Source: Candidatus Colimorpha onthohippi
Lineage (GTDB): Bacteria > Bacteroidota > Bacteroidia > Bacteroidales > P3
NCBI GenBank assembly: GCA_018064565.1
Contig: JAGHVA010000009.1
Location: forward strand, 1 to 23,487
Reading direction: 5' to 3'
DNA length: 23,487 nt
In this document: positions 7,295 to 16,267 of the stretch, in pieces
Position numbering within the stretch: the first letter of the stretch is position 1
Layout: every line of letters begins with the position of its first letter
Program-made: the position numbers and the translations under genes
The notes under the pieces: generated by a model
Database searches by the model: none
What the model saw: only the letters and a program-made list of their open reading frames with translations
What the model was told of the DNA's origin: nothing

Positions 7295-8296
7295 CTAATC
7301 ACCTAAAGTAGCGACCATAACAGCCTTGATGGTGTGCATACGATTCTCCGCCTCGTCGAATACGATGCTGTTCTCACTTTCGAAAACCTCTTCGGTAACC
7401 TCGATACCATCCAGACCAAATTTGGCATTGACATCGCGACCCACCTGAGTTTCAAGATTATGATAAGCAGGGAGACAATGCATAAACTTGCATTTAGGAT
7501 TGCCTGTATTTTTCATCATCTGGGCGTTGACCTGATATGGACGAAGCAGATTGATACGCTCTTTCCACACCTCATCGGGCTCACCCATCGAAACCCAAAC
7601 ATCGGTATAGATAAAATCGCAACCTTCGACCCCCTTGACAGGATCGTCGGTCACGGTAATCTTGGCACCCGTCTCTTTTGCAATTTCCTGGCATTTCTCG
7701 ACCAGCCAAGCCTCTGGCTGCAACCCTTTAGGAGCGATGATGCGGGTATCCATGCCCATCTTTGCACCACCAACCATCAAACTGTTGCCCATATTGAAAC
7801 GAGCATCGCCAACATAAGCAAAAGTAACCTTGTTGAGAGGTTTGTCAACATGCTCTTGCATCGTAAGGAAATCAGCGAGGATTTGAGTAGGATGAGCCTC
7901 ATTGGTCAAACCATTCCACACAGGAACGCCAGCATACTTAGCAAGCTCCTCAACCGTTTCTTGCTTAAAACCACGATATTCAATACCATCGAACATACGC
8001 CCCAACACGCGAGCAGTGTCGGCCATGCTTTCCTTAACACCGATTTGGCTACCCGTAGGACCAAGATAAGTAACATGAGCACCCTGATCGTAGGCTGCAA
8101 CTTCAAAAGCACAACGGGTACGCGTAGAGGTCTTTTCGAATATAAGGGCAATATTCTTACCCTTCATCGTAGGCTGCTCTGTTCCAGCATATTTTGCGCG
8201 TTTAAGATCGCGAGCAAGATCAAGAAAATAATTAAGTTCCTTGGGACTGAAGTCAAGAATCTTCAGAAAATTACGGTTACGCAAATTATAAGCCAT
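7295..8296 (-). CDS. arcB: Ornithine carbamoyltransferase (catabolic-type context)
   Basis: This 333-residue cytoplasmic enzyme transfers a carbamoyl group between carbamoyl phosphate and ornithine/citrulline. The carbamoyl-phosphate loop STRTR is at 57-61, HPTQ at 135-138, the ornithine-closing loop SMGEP at 236-240 and HCLP at 273-276. An SMG loop indicates true ornithine specificity rather than the N-acetyl- or N-succinylornithine enzymes known from some bacteria including Bacteroides. It is 50 bp downstream of carbamate kinase on the same strand, which suggests use in the energy-yielding direction (citrulline phosphorolysis), so arcB fits; argF is the equivalent biosynthetic name. No arginine deiminase (arcA) or arginine/ornithine antiporter lies in the window. 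Confidence 0.95.
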   Translation of the reverse strand: MAYNLRNRNFLKILDFSPKELNYFLDLARDLKRAKYAGTEQPTMKGKNIALIFEKTSTRTRCAFEVAAYDQGAHVTYLGPTGSQIGVKESMADTARVLGRMFDGIEYRGFKQETVEELAKYAGVPVWNGLTNEAHPTQILADFLTMQEHVDKPLNKVTFAYVGDARFNMGNSLMVGGAKMGMDTRIIAPKGLQPEAWLVEKCQEIAKETGAKITVTDDPVKGVEGCDFIYTDVWVSMGEPDEVWKERINLLRPYQVNAQMMKNTGNPKCKFMHCLPAYHNLETQVGRDVNAKFGLDGIEVTEEVFESENSIVFDEAENRMHTIKAVMVATLGD

Positions 8297-8346
8297 AATA
8301 AATATTTTTTATTTTGATTATTGATATTTTATTCTTTGACAATTGA

Positions 8347-9285
8347 TTAGCGAACGATACGGGTACCACAATACGGATTGTCCAACTGACCAGCTTCGGT
8401 AATCACACATGTCTTGCCGCCATTCTCAATAAACATGATACCCGCGCGGACTTTAGGAGCCATACTTCCCTCGGTAAACTGACCTTCTGCCAAATATTTT
8501 TTAGCTTCTTCGACAGTGATGACATCGAGTGCTTTCTCATCGGGCTTACGAAAATTGATATAAACCTTAGGCACATCGGTAAGGATATAAAACTCTTCGG
8601 CCTCAATTTGGATGGCACATAAAGCCGAAGCCAAATCTTTGTCGATTACAGCTTCCACTCCGCGCACATAGTCGCTTTCCTCCACAACGGGAATACCACC
8701 ACCGCCAACTGTAACAACCACATTGCCACCTTTGACCAGGTGCTTGATTATCTTGATATTGTTTATCCGCTTAGGCTTAGGCGATGCCACCACCTTACGC
8801 CAGCCATTGCCTTTAGGATCCTCTTTGAACACAGCCCCCGTCTGCTCACGGATTGCATCGGCCTGCTCTTTGGTATAATAGGGTCCGACAGGCTTGGTGG
8901 GATTTTGGAACATTGGATCCAGCGCATTGACAGCCACCTGAGTTACGATAGTTACCACATCACGGTAAATATCGTTGCGAGCAAAGACGTTGCGCAAAGC
9001 CAACTCAATCATATAGGCGATAGACCCTTGCGTTTCGGCAACACAAAAATCCATAGGCATAGCTGGGATATTGAAATTCTGATTTCCAGCCTCATGCTGA
9101 AGCATCACATTACCCACTTGAGGTCCATTACCATGACCGATAACGATATTGTAGCCGCGCTTGATTAAGTTACACAGACTTTCACAAGTCTGCTCCACAT
9201 TTGCCAACTGCTCTTGGTAGGTGCCCTTCTGACCACTGCGAAGCAACGCATTGCCTCCGAAAGCCACCATAGCGAGATTTCTCAT
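8347..9285 (-). CDS. arcC: Carbamate kinase
   Basis: This 312-residue amino-acid-kinase-fold enzyme makes ATP from carbamoyl phosphate and ADP, releasing carbamate (ammonia and CO2). Visible motifs are AFGGNALL (8-15), GHGNGPQVGN (50-59), the glycine-rich GGGGIPV (194-200), VIDKDLAS (213-220), LTDVP (235-239) and GSMAPKVRAG (273-282). Length matches the family. It is the first gene of a two-gene unit with OTC, preceded by a promoter candidate about 130 bp upstream and isolated from polA by a terminator. Together the pair yields one ATP per citrulline. Confidence 0.96.
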   Translation of the reverse strand: MRNLAMVAFGGNALLRSGQKGTYQEQLANVEQTCESLCNLIKRGYNIVIGHGNGPQVGNVMLQHEAGNQNFNIPAMPMDFCVAETQGSIAYMIELALRNVFARNDIYRDVVTIVTQVAVNALDPMFQNPTKPVGPYYTKEQADAIREQTGAVFKEDPKGNGWRKVVASPKPKRINNIKIIKHLVKGGNVVVTVGGGGIPVVEESDYVRGVEAVIDKDLASALCAIQIEAEEFYILTDVPKVYINFRKPDEKALDVITVEEAKKYLAEGQFTEGSMAPKVRAGIMFIENGGKTCVITEAGQLDNPYCGTRIVR

Positions 9286-9416
9286 TGTGAATCTTTTATT
9301 ATTTATTGATAACTAAACCATATATCGATCCTATAAAGGAAGCGACAATTCAAAAATATCTATAACAACACATCAATCAATCAAATACAATAAATCATCA
9401 AACTAAAAAGAAAAGA

Positions 9417-9424
9417 CAAAGGTA
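9417..9424 (-). promoter_or_regulatory. Candidate -7 element TACCTTTG of the carbamate kinase/OTC unit
   Basis: The minus strand reads TACCTTTGTC, matching TAnnTTTG, about 132 bp upstream of the carbamate kinase ATG and just past the polA terminator. It predicts a leader of roughly 120 nt. No convincing -33 element is visible in the T-rich upstream sequence. Confidence 0.5.
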
Positions 9425-9441
9425 CGAATTAATTTTTGAAT

Positions 9442-9489
9442 AAAAAAAAATATTGGGCATCACACTGATTAAAATCAGATATGACGCCC
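9442..9489 (-). terminator. Rho-independent terminator after polA
   Basis: On the minus strand GGGCGTCA pairs with TGATGCCC (one G-T pair), enclosing an inner stem CTGAT/ATCAG with a TTTA loop; the hairpin is followed by AATA and nine T residues. It starts about 22 bp past the polA stop and ends the long housekeeping run. Confidence 0.85.
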
Positions 9490-9511
9490 GAATAACAAAC
9501 AAGAGTTAGCG

Positions 9512-12172
9512 TTAGTGTGCCTCCAACCAATTTTGACCTATCTCAATACTTACCTGAACTGGAATATCGAGAGGCAGCGCCTGACGCATCTCAGACTCCA
9601 CAATTTGTTTCACTACATCAATTTCTGGTTTGTACACATCAAACACCAATTCGTCGTGCACTTGCAAAATCATTTTTGAACGGAGATTCAGCTCAAGGAA
9701 CCTATGATAGATCCTACACATAGCCACCTTAATCATATCAGCCGAAGAGCCTTGAATAGGCATATTGACGGCATTCCGTTCAGCAAACCCTCGCAGATTG
9801 TTATTACGGCTATTGATATCAGACAAGTAGCGACGTCTCCCTAAAATGGTATTAGCGTAGCCATGCTCACGGGCGAAAGCGATACTTTTCTCGATATACT
9901 TTTGGATATCAGGATATTGTTCAAAATACTGATCAATCAAATCCTTAGCTTCCTGACGAGGGATATGCAACTGTTCGGACAAGCCGAAAGCACTGATACC
10001 ATACACAGTCCCAAAATTGACTGATTTGGCATTACGACGTTGCTCTTTAGAAACCTCTCCAATAGAAGTTTTGTATATCTTAGCGGCTGTTGCGGCATGA
10101 ATATCTTGGTTTTCAACAAACGAGTGCATCATATTTTTATCGCCTGACAACGATGCAATGATACGGAGTTCGATTTGGGAATAGTCGGCTGCCAATAGCG
10201 TATATTGGTCGTTTCGTGGGATAAAAGCCTTTCTAATTTCACGGCCGCGTTCTGTTCTTATTGGAATATTTTGCAGATTGGGCGACGAGGAACTCAATCT
10301 ACCCGTAGCAGTTACCGCTTGGTTGTAGATAGTATGCAACCTGCCCGTAGTAGGATTTATCAATTTTGGAAAACTATCCAAATAAGTTCCAATCAACTTA
10401 GACAACGACCTATACTCCAAAATTTTGTCGATAATCGGATGTTTGCTTGAGAGTTTTTGCAGCACATCCTCAGCAGTAGAATATTGTTTGGTAGCGGTTC
10501 GGGGAGGCTTATCGGTTACTTTCAGTCGATCGTAGAGAACCTCACCGAGCTGTTTTGGTGAGCTGATATTGAACGACATGCCTGCCAACTCATATATCTG
10601 TTGTTCCAATTGACCACGTTCCACGGTGAGGTGCGCTGAATAGTCGCGGATAGCCTGCACATCGATATTTACACCCTCTTGCTCCATACTTATGAGGACA
10701 TCTACCAATGGGAGTTCGATATCACGGTATATGCCATACAGATTAGCATCTGAGAGTCTTGCTGCCAAACATGGAAAAATCTGCCACATAACCGCAGCCA
10801 TCTCTTGCGGTGAATCAGGTTCATAGCCCAAGATACTGGAGCTGATAAAACCTATCGTATGCCGTGCTTCCGAATCAACCAGATAATGTGCAAGTTGCAA
10901 ATCGAATATTTCACCTTTAATTTCGATATCCAACTCTTTCAGCATATACTTAAGGAGTTTTATATCATGACAGAGTTTGGTAGTAGTATCGTCTTGCAAC
11001 AATTTTTTGAGTAAAGACAGATTGGTCTCACCTACCGTAGATACAAATACATGTTCAGCATCAACAGCCACTGCGAGTGTTGCTCCATTGATATATATCG
11101 CCACATCGCCCGATGACGGCAAATCTGGCAACAGTGAAATTTGGAGCAACGATTCCTGTTCATTAGACTGGTCAGGTTCGCTGTTGACATCTACTGGGAT
11201 ATCAAAAAGCGAAAGTTGGGCGGTATCGGGTTGTTGTATTCTTTTTGAAGAAGCCGATGCGCTGAACAACAACGCCTTGTCGGGATTAGAGATGCTCAAA
11301 TCGGTAAACAACCGTTTGGAGAGTGCTCTGAACTCCAACTCCTTGAACAGCGCACTAAGTTGACTATAATTGGGTTCGGTAAGTCTCAACTGTTCCTCAC
11401 TGAATGAGATTGGAGCATCTTTGACTATTGTAGCCAATTTTTTGGAGAACAGTGCCTGATTGGCATTATCTCTAACCAATGCTCGCACTTTGTCGTTCTT
11501 TATCTCCTCTACTCGGAGCACCATTTGTTCGACAGATCCGAACTGGGCGATTAGTTTTTTGGCACTTTTCTCACCCACACCTTTAACACCAGGGATATTA
11601 TCGGACGCATCACCCCACAGACCCAGCAAATCAGCCACTTGACAACAATCAGACACCCCAAATTTACTTTTCACCTCGTTGACGCCCATAAGTTCGTCGG
11701 GACTTCCAGCCCTACCGAAACGGTACATCAAGATACGATCCGTGACCAGTTGAGCGAAATCCTTGTCGGGCGTAACCATCAGTATCTGGTCGAAACCAAG
11801 TTGCTCAGCCTGATAAGAGATGGTACCTATCACATCGTCAGCCTCGTAGCCTGAGCAGGTGATAATAGGAATATTGAACGCACCGACAAGCTTATGGATA
11901 TACGGCAACGCTGTAGCTATATCCTCAGGCATAGCATCGCGGTTGGCTTTGTAATCAGCATAGAGTTGATGTCGAAACGTAGGTTCTGGGAGATCAAAAG
12001 CAACTGCGATATGTGTCGGCTGCTGCGAACGAATCAAATCGTACAGTGTAGTTACAAAACCGAGAGAGGCAGCCGTATTAAGCCCCTTGCTATTTGTACG
12101 TCCTGACCTTCCCATGGCATAAAAAGAGCGATAGGTCAGAGCCATACCATCAATAAGGATTAATTTTCTCAC
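9512..12172 (-). CDS. polA: DNA polymerase I, apparently lacking proofreading motifs
   Basis: This 886-residue enzyme fills gaps and removes RNA primers. Residues 1 to ~290 are the 5' nuclease (YEADDVIGT at 109-117, TPDKDFAQL from 134, GDASDNIPGVKGVG at 187-200). Residues ~345-495 occupy the place of the 3'-5' exonuclease. Residues ~500-886 are the polymerase: motif A DYSQIELR (663-670), motif B RRNAKSVNFGTVYGISAFG (712-730) and motif C QVHDELVF (837-844). In the middle domain the exo I DxE is replaced by IYINGATL, the exo II Asp aligns to Leu407, and the exo III Tyr/Asp align to Met458 and Gln464 by my manual comparison with E. coli Pol I. Synthesis and nick translation should be intact; proofreading probably is not. 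It is last in the run after pdxA (87-bp gap). Confidence 0.97.
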   Translation of the reverse strand: MRKLILIDGMALTYRSFYAMGRSGRTNSKGLNTAASLGFVTTLYDLIRSQQPTHIAVAFDLPEPTFRHQLYADYKANRDAMPEDIATALPYIHKLVGAFNIPIITCSGYEADDVIGTISYQAEQLGFDQILMVTPDKDFAQLVTDRILMYRFGRAGSPDELMGVNEVKSKFGVSDCCQVADLLGLWGDASDNIPGVKGVGEKSAKKLIAQFGSVEQMVLRVEEIKNDKVRALVRDNANQALFSKKLATIVKDAPISFSEEQLRLTEPNYSQLSALFKELEFRALSKRLFTDLSISNPDKALLFSASASSKRIQQPDTAQLSLFDIPVDVNSEPDQSNEQESLLQISLLPDLPSSGDVAIYINGATLAVAVDAEHVFVSTVGETNLSLLKKLLQDDTTTKLCHDIKLLKYMLKELDIEIKGEIFDLQLAHYLVDSEARHTIGFISSSILGYEPDSPQEMAAVMWQIFPCLAARLSDANLYGIYRDIELPLVDVLISMEQEGVNIDVQAIRDYSAHLTVERGQLEQQIYELAGMSFNISSPKQLGEVLYDRLKVTDKPPRTATKQYSTAEDVLQKLSSKHPIIDKILEYRSLSKLIGTYLDSFPKLINPTTGRLHTIYNQAVTATGRLSSSSPNLQNIPIRTERGREIRKAFIPRNDQYTLLAADYSQIELRIIASLSGDKNMMHSFVENQDIHAATAAKIYKTSIGEVSKEQRRNAKSVNFGTVYGISAFGLSEQLHIPRQEAKDLIDQYFEQYPDIQKYIEKSIAFAREHGYANTILGRRRYLSDINSRNNNLRGFAERNAVNMPIQGSSADMIKVAMCRIYHRFLELNLRSKMILQVHDELVFDVYKPEIDVVKQIVESEMRQALPLDIPVQVSIEIGQNWLEAH

Positions 12173-12259
12173 ATTAAAACGGATTAGATATTAGACCAAA
12201 GCGATATTTGACAAAAAGTATAAAAACGAAAATCCCTATTGAGAGATTGAGCAGCAAGA

Positions 12260-13294
12260 CTACTTGAGTGGATCTTTTGTTAATTCGTCGTATTCTTGAC
12301 GATTTCGTAAGATATTGCAAGCCAGATAGACTGCACTACGGAATGACTGTTCAGAAGCTATATCTTTACCTGCTATATCGTAGGCGGTGCCATGTGCGGG
12401 AGATGTGCGTACAAACGGAAGACCAGCAGTATAATTAACACCTTCAGCGAATGACATCAATTTGAATGGGATAAGCCCCTGATCATGATATAACGCCATC
12501 ACACCATCGAAATGATTAAACTCGTTAGAACCGAAAAAGCCGTCCGAAGGAAACGGGCCATAGACCAGCACTCCTCGGTCTTGCATCTTAGCGATTAGAG
12601 GCTTGATCAGTGTAGAATCCATAGTGCCTATTACCCCGTTGTCGCCTGCGTGAGGATCAAGTGCCAAGACAGCAATTTTGGGCTTAGTGATACCAAAGTC
12701 GCGACGGAGACTATTGTTCATAATCATAATTTTCTCGGTGAGCAAATCCTCTGTGATTGCCGATGGCACATCCTTGATAGCCAGATGATTTGTTACAATA
12801 CCAATCCTAATACGATCGCACACCATCATCATAAGAGAGCTGGACCCGAATTGGCTTGACAAGTATTCAGTATGTCCAGGAAAGTCGAACGAATCAGCTT
12901 GAATATTTTTCTTATTGATTGGAGCCGTTACAAGCACATCTACCAGATTATTTTTAATATCGGCACATGCACGGTCGAGAGATGTGCGGGAGAGCTGTCC
13001 TGCAATTTCTGTAGATTTGCCAATTTCAATTTTCACCTCATCATTGGTGATATTGATGATATTAAACTTATGATCCAGCACTTCGCTGATATCGCGTACG
13101 CTGTTGAAAGCAATATCCTGATGATGAGTCAATAGTTTTTTGTGATAGGACGCCACCTTGGATGAACCATAAAGAATTGGCGTACAGATATCCAGCATAC
13201 GGCTGTCGCTAAATGTCTTGAGTATAACCTCATAGCCTACGCCATTGATATCGCCATGACTTATCGCAAGTCGGATTGGTTTTGAATCTTTCAT
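12260..13294 (-). CDS. pdxA: 4-hydroxythreonine-4-phosphate dehydrogenase
   Basis: This 344-residue enzyme oxidises 4-phosphohydroxy-L-threonine in the DXP-dependent route to pyridoxal phosphate (vitamin B6); the product is used by PdxJ. The N-terminal GDINGVGYEV (14-23) corresponds to the family GDpaGiGPE signature. Divalent-metal histidines are visible as GHTEYL (His141), LDPHAGDNG (His215) and ALYHDQG (His270). The C-terminal segment GLPFVRTSPAHGTAYDIAG (291-309) is also diagnostic. It lies 47 bp after pepA and 87 bp before polA on the same strand. No other B6 gene is in the window. Confidence 0.96.
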   Translation of the reverse strand: MKDSKPIRLAISHGDINGVGYEVILKTFSDSRMLDICTPILYGSSKVASYHKKLLTHHQDIAFNSVRDISEVLDHKFNIINITNDEVKIEIGKSTEIAGQLSRTSLDRACADIKNNLVDVLVTAPINKKNIQADSFDFPGHTEYLSSQFGSSSLMMMVCDRIRIGIVTNHLAIKDVPSAITEDLLTEKIMIMNNSLRRDFGITKPKIAVLALDPHAGDNGVIGTMDSTLIKPLIAKMQDRGVLVYGPFPSDGFFGSNEFNHFDGVMALYHDQGLIPFKLMSFAEGVNYTAGLPFVRTSPAHGTAYDIAGKDIASEQSFRSAVYLACNILRNRQEYDELTKDPLK

Positions 13295-13341
13295 AACAAA
13301 AAAAGAAATTTATATGTTAACGGCGCAAACGCCATAGAGAT

Positions 13342-14790
13342 TTATTTTTTAGACAAGACATCGTAGGTCTGCAAAAAAGCGTACATCAACGACATACCAA
13401 AGCCCGAAGCACCCGTTCCATAATAAAACTGCTTCTCAGAAAAGTATGCCACACCTGCGATGTCGAGATGGATATAAGGAGTCGTCTTTGCAAAGTGAGC
13501 GAGAAACTTGCCCGCCGTAATGGCTCCTGCACAGGGTTTGCCGCAGTTTTTGATATCAGCCACATCAGACTTAATCATATCAACATACTCATCAAAGAAT
13601 GGCAATTCTGCCACCCGCTCATAGGTCTGATCACCCACGATTCGCAAAAGGTTGAACGGATTGGCTGCGTTCTGTTGCATCCCCACAATAGCGTATGGCC
13701 CCACAGCACGGTAAGCTGCACCTGTAAGTGTAGCCATATCAACAATCAGTTCTGGATTGTAAGTCGCATTGGCATAAGCAATTGCATCGGCTAATATCAG
13801 CCGTCCCTCGGCATCAGTATTCACCACCTCGACGGTGGTAGCATCATACATAGTGATGATATCATCGGCTGCATAGGCATTAAAACCAGGACGGTTGTCG
13901 GTCATAGGCAGACAAGCCACGATATGGACAGGAAGATGCGAGTCGGCAGCAGCGAAAAGCACAGATGCCATAGTTGCAGCTCCTGCCATATCGCTTTTCA
14001 TCTCACGCATATATTCATCAGGTTTGATATTCAGCCCCCCGGTATCGTACATAATGCCTTTGCCGACGAGCGCTATCGGCTTTTGATTGACCGCATTGTC
14101 TGGACGATACTCCAATACCACAAAACGAGGCTCATCAACGCTACCTTTGTTGACGGCGAGCAAGCCACCCATACGCAGCGATTCAATCTGTTTTTTATTG
14201 AACACCGTACACGTTACGCCTAAATCGGCAGCTATTGATGCCAATTCGTCGGCAAATTGCACTGCATTCAAGTCAGCCACAGGCATATTCACCCATTCGC
14301 GACACCAAAATAGCCGATTCCAAAGATGGGTGTTGATTTGCCATTCCTCCTCATTGACCAAATGGCTATCCACCGTAAGTGTTGCAATATGGGGTGGTGT
14401 AACCGACATGTAACGGTCGAACGAATAGTCAGAGATAGTGATGCCCTCTGCGAATGCGATAACTTCTTCTGGTATCAGTCCTTCACCAGTAACCGCAACA
14501 TCATACAAACGATCGTCCAGCAGACGTTGACGCAACTTACCAGCACTACGGCGGAGGTGTTCGAGACTTACCGAAGTAGGGAGTTCGCTATCGAAGTTAA
14601 CCACATAGACACGATATGGCAAGCGATCGAATGCGACGATAGACTCTTTGTCTGCCGTGCGATATTCGCGCAGCACCTCGATTTCTTTTTTTGACAGAGG
14701 CAAAGACCGATCAGAGACCTCATCGCCGTACAAGAACACCAGCACACCCTCGTGCCGTTTAGCATCAATAGGAGAAAGAATATATTGCAT
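13342..14790 (-). CDS. pepA: Leucyl aminopeptidase, M17 family
   Basis: This cytosolic di-metal aminopeptidase releases N-terminal residues during peptide turnover. I place the start at ATG 14790 (MQYILSPIDA), giving 482 residues. The same frame extends to an ATG at 14856, but that would overlap the end of the DUF721 gene by 38 bp and add 22 residues unlike an M17 start. The catalytic domain contains VGKGIMYDTGG (242-252; Lys244, Asp249), MKSDMAGAATM (264-274; Asp267) and NTDAEGRL (324-331; Asp326, Glu328), covering the expected metal ligands and active-site Lys/Arg. The N-terminal domain is diverged and shorter than in E. coli PepA. The gene lies 28 bp after the DUF721 gene in the housekeeping run. 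Confidence 0.94.
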   Translation of the reverse strand: MQYILSPIDAKRHEGVLVFLYGDEVSDRSLPLSKKEIEVLREYRTADKESIVAFDRLPYRVYVVNFDSELPTSVSLEHLRRSAGKLRQRLLDDRLYDVAVTGEGLIPEEVIAFAEGITISDYSFDRYMSVTPPHIATLTVDSHLVNEEEWQINTHLWNRLFWCREWVNMPVADLNAVQFADELASIAADLGVTCTVFNKKQIESLRMGGLLAVNKGSVDEPRFVVLEYRPDNAVNQKPIALVGKGIMYDTGGLNIKPDEYMREMKSDMAGAATMASVLFAAADSHLPVHIVACLPMTDNRPGFNAYAADDIITMYDATTVEVVNTDAEGRLILADAIAYANATYNPELIVDMATLTGAAYRAVGPYAIVGMQQNAANPFNLLRIVGDQTYERVAELPFFDEYVDMIKSDVADIKNCGKPCAGAITAGKFLAHFAKTTPYIHLDIAGVAYFSEKQFYYGTGASGFGMSLMYAFLQTYDVLSKK

Positions 14791-14818
14791 GACTGATAAT
14801 TTATGACAAAAAAATAAT

Positions 14819-15106
14819 TCAGTTAAAAATGATATCATGAAGCAGTGGCTGCCCAATCTCCTCGTTAATCTTACTCACAAGCGACTGGCGTTTATAAGCC
14901 ATCTCATTACGCAAAGCCGCTGATGCAATCGAGACATACAAACGGTGATTGTCATAACGTATAGACGACGACAATTTTGAGATTAAATCCCCCACCACAC
15001 TCTTATAGACCTCGATTACCCGAGCGCCTTGAGCCAGATCTGTAAGTCCCAAATCCGAATAGGCTTTATTTAGATAAACCTGTAAAGGTTGAAAATCTTT
15101 AGACAT
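14819..15106 (-). CDS. DUF721 family protein (DciA-like)
   Basis: The 95-residue product matches the DUF721 pattern: an early helix, then VVGDLISKLSSSIRYDNHRL, a strand LYVSIAS, LRNEMAYKR, and a final helix of the type LVSKINEEIG. In DciA proteins this domain recruits the replicative helicase DnaB to DNA in bacteria lacking DnaC/DnaI. Short DUF721 proteins encoded next to recF are a common bacterial arrangement and are often annotated only as RNA-binding or hypothetical. Here it starts 12 bp after recF and ends 28 bp before pepA, so it is probably co-translated with recF. A helicase-loading role in this organism is inference. Confidence 0.85.
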   Translation of the reverse strand: MSKDFQPLQVYLNKAYSDLGLTDLAQGARVIEVYKSVVGDLISKLSSSIRYDNHRLYVSIASAALRNEMAYKRQSLVSKINEEIGQPLLHDIIFN

Positions 15107-15118
15107 AAGCGATTATTA

Positions 15119-16255
15119 CTACGATTTCAGAAAAACGCTACCTTGGGAGACTTCAAAAATACGATGTTCGATATTAGGCATCTCATCAAAGATTGCCTGC
15201 ACCCTACCTGGCTGCGTGTCGGTCAGCAACACCTGACCGAACCTATCGCTACCCACCAAATGAATCAGTTGTTTAACTCTCGGCATATCCAATTTATCAA
15301 ACACATCGTCCAAAAGCAAGATAGGCTTGATTTTTCCGATATTGAAGATATACTCAAACTGAGCCAGTTTCAGAGCCAGTAAGTATGTCTTTTGCTGACC
15401 TTGTGAAGAGAACCGGCGCACCATAAAATTGTCTATCAAGAAATCAAGATCATCCTTATGCGGCCCCACTGTTGTATAAAGTACACACTTGTCATGATTG
15501 CGAGATTCGAGCAGTTGCATACGGAGTCGAGTTTCAGCGGAGTCGGAAGGATTTCCAAAAGACAAGAGCGAGCTATTAAACTGCAACAGTGGCAGTTCGG
15601 AAGAGCCTGCAATCTGTTCAAAATAGTATTGAAATATAGGAATAAAGCCCTCGACAAAACGGCAGCGCGCTTCATGAACCACTGCGCCATGTATAGCCAG
15701 TTGGTCGTCCCACAGCTGCAACGCAGCAGAATCGAACTGCCTATCCTCATAAAACTGTTTAAGCAGTTTGTTACGCTGGTCAACACTTTTTTGATATTGG
15801 ATTAGATGAGTCAAGAATTCCTTGTCGGTCTGAGCAATTACGCCGTCCATAAACTTGCGCCGCAACTCACTGCCTCCCAATATCAACGACTGGTCGCTTG
15901 GTGTAATAATCACCAAAGGAATCTTTCCGATATGGTCAGAGAGCGTCTGATAACATTTTCGATCCAGTTTAACTTGCTTTGCTGCACCTCGTTTTTGTAT
16001 GCACGACACCGTAAAGCCATTGTCCTGATGTTGATAGCGACCATGTATAGCAAAAAAAGGCTCCTCAAAGCGGATATTTTGCGTGTCGATCGTTGTGAAG
16101 TAACTTTTACAGAAAGAGAGATAATATACCGCATCCAGCAAGTTAGTCTTACCTGCGCCATTGTTACCCACAAAACAATTCACATTGTCGCATAGATCCA
16201 ATTCCAAATTACTATAATTCTTGAAGTTACTAAGCTTGATATTTTCGAGGTGCAT
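15119..16255 (-). CDS. recF: DNA replication and repair protein RecF
   Basis: This 378-residue SMC-like ATPase acts with RecO and RecR to load RecA at single-strand gaps. The start MHLENIKLSNFKNY is typical. Walker A GNNGAGKT is at 30-37, the signature-like SSQGQQKTYLLALKLAQ at 283-299 and Walker B PILLLDDVFDKLD at 311-323, with HLVGSDRFGQVLLTDT (332-346) following as D-loop/switch sequence. It lies 12 bp after ispH and 12 bp before the DUF721 gene, which indicates one transcript. dnaA, dnaN and gyrB, frequent recF neighbours elsewhere, are not adjacent here. Confidence 0.97.
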   Translation of the reverse strand: MHLENIKLSNFKNYSNLELDLCDNVNCFVGNNGAGKTNLLDAVYYLSFCKSYFTTIDTQNIRFEEPFFAIHGRYQHQDNGFTVSCIQKRGAAKQVKLDRKCYQTLSDHIGKIPLVIITPSDQSLILGGSELRRKFMDGVIAQTDKEFLTHLIQYQKSVDQRNKLLKQFYEDRQFDSAALQLWDDQLAIHGAVVHEARCRFVEGFIPIFQYYFEQIAGSSELPLLQFNSSLLSFGNPSDSAETRLRMQLLESRNHDKCVLYTTVGPHKDDLDFLIDNFMVRRFSSQGQQKTYLLALKLAQFEYIFNIGKIKPILLLDDVFDKLDMPRVKQLIHLVGSDRFGQVLLTDTQPGRVQAIFDEMPNIEHRIFEVSQGSVFLKS

Positions 16256-16267
16256 AGCTATAGTATA

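Noticed and set aside
7334..8317. 327-residue plus-strand open frame opposite OTC
   Set aside because: Exact antisense shadow of a gene with all OTC active-site motifs; no domain seen in the plus-strand translation.
12173..12259. Separate polA promoter in the pdxA-polA gap
   Set aside because: No TAnnTTTG match on the minus strand in this gap; A-rich runs such as ACAAAAAGTATA do not fit the consensus.
14791..14856. Longer N-terminus for the M17 aminopeptidase starting at 14856
   Set aside because: It would overlap the DUF721 gene by 38 bp and add 22 residues unlike an M17 start; ATG 14790 leaves a normal 28-bp gap.
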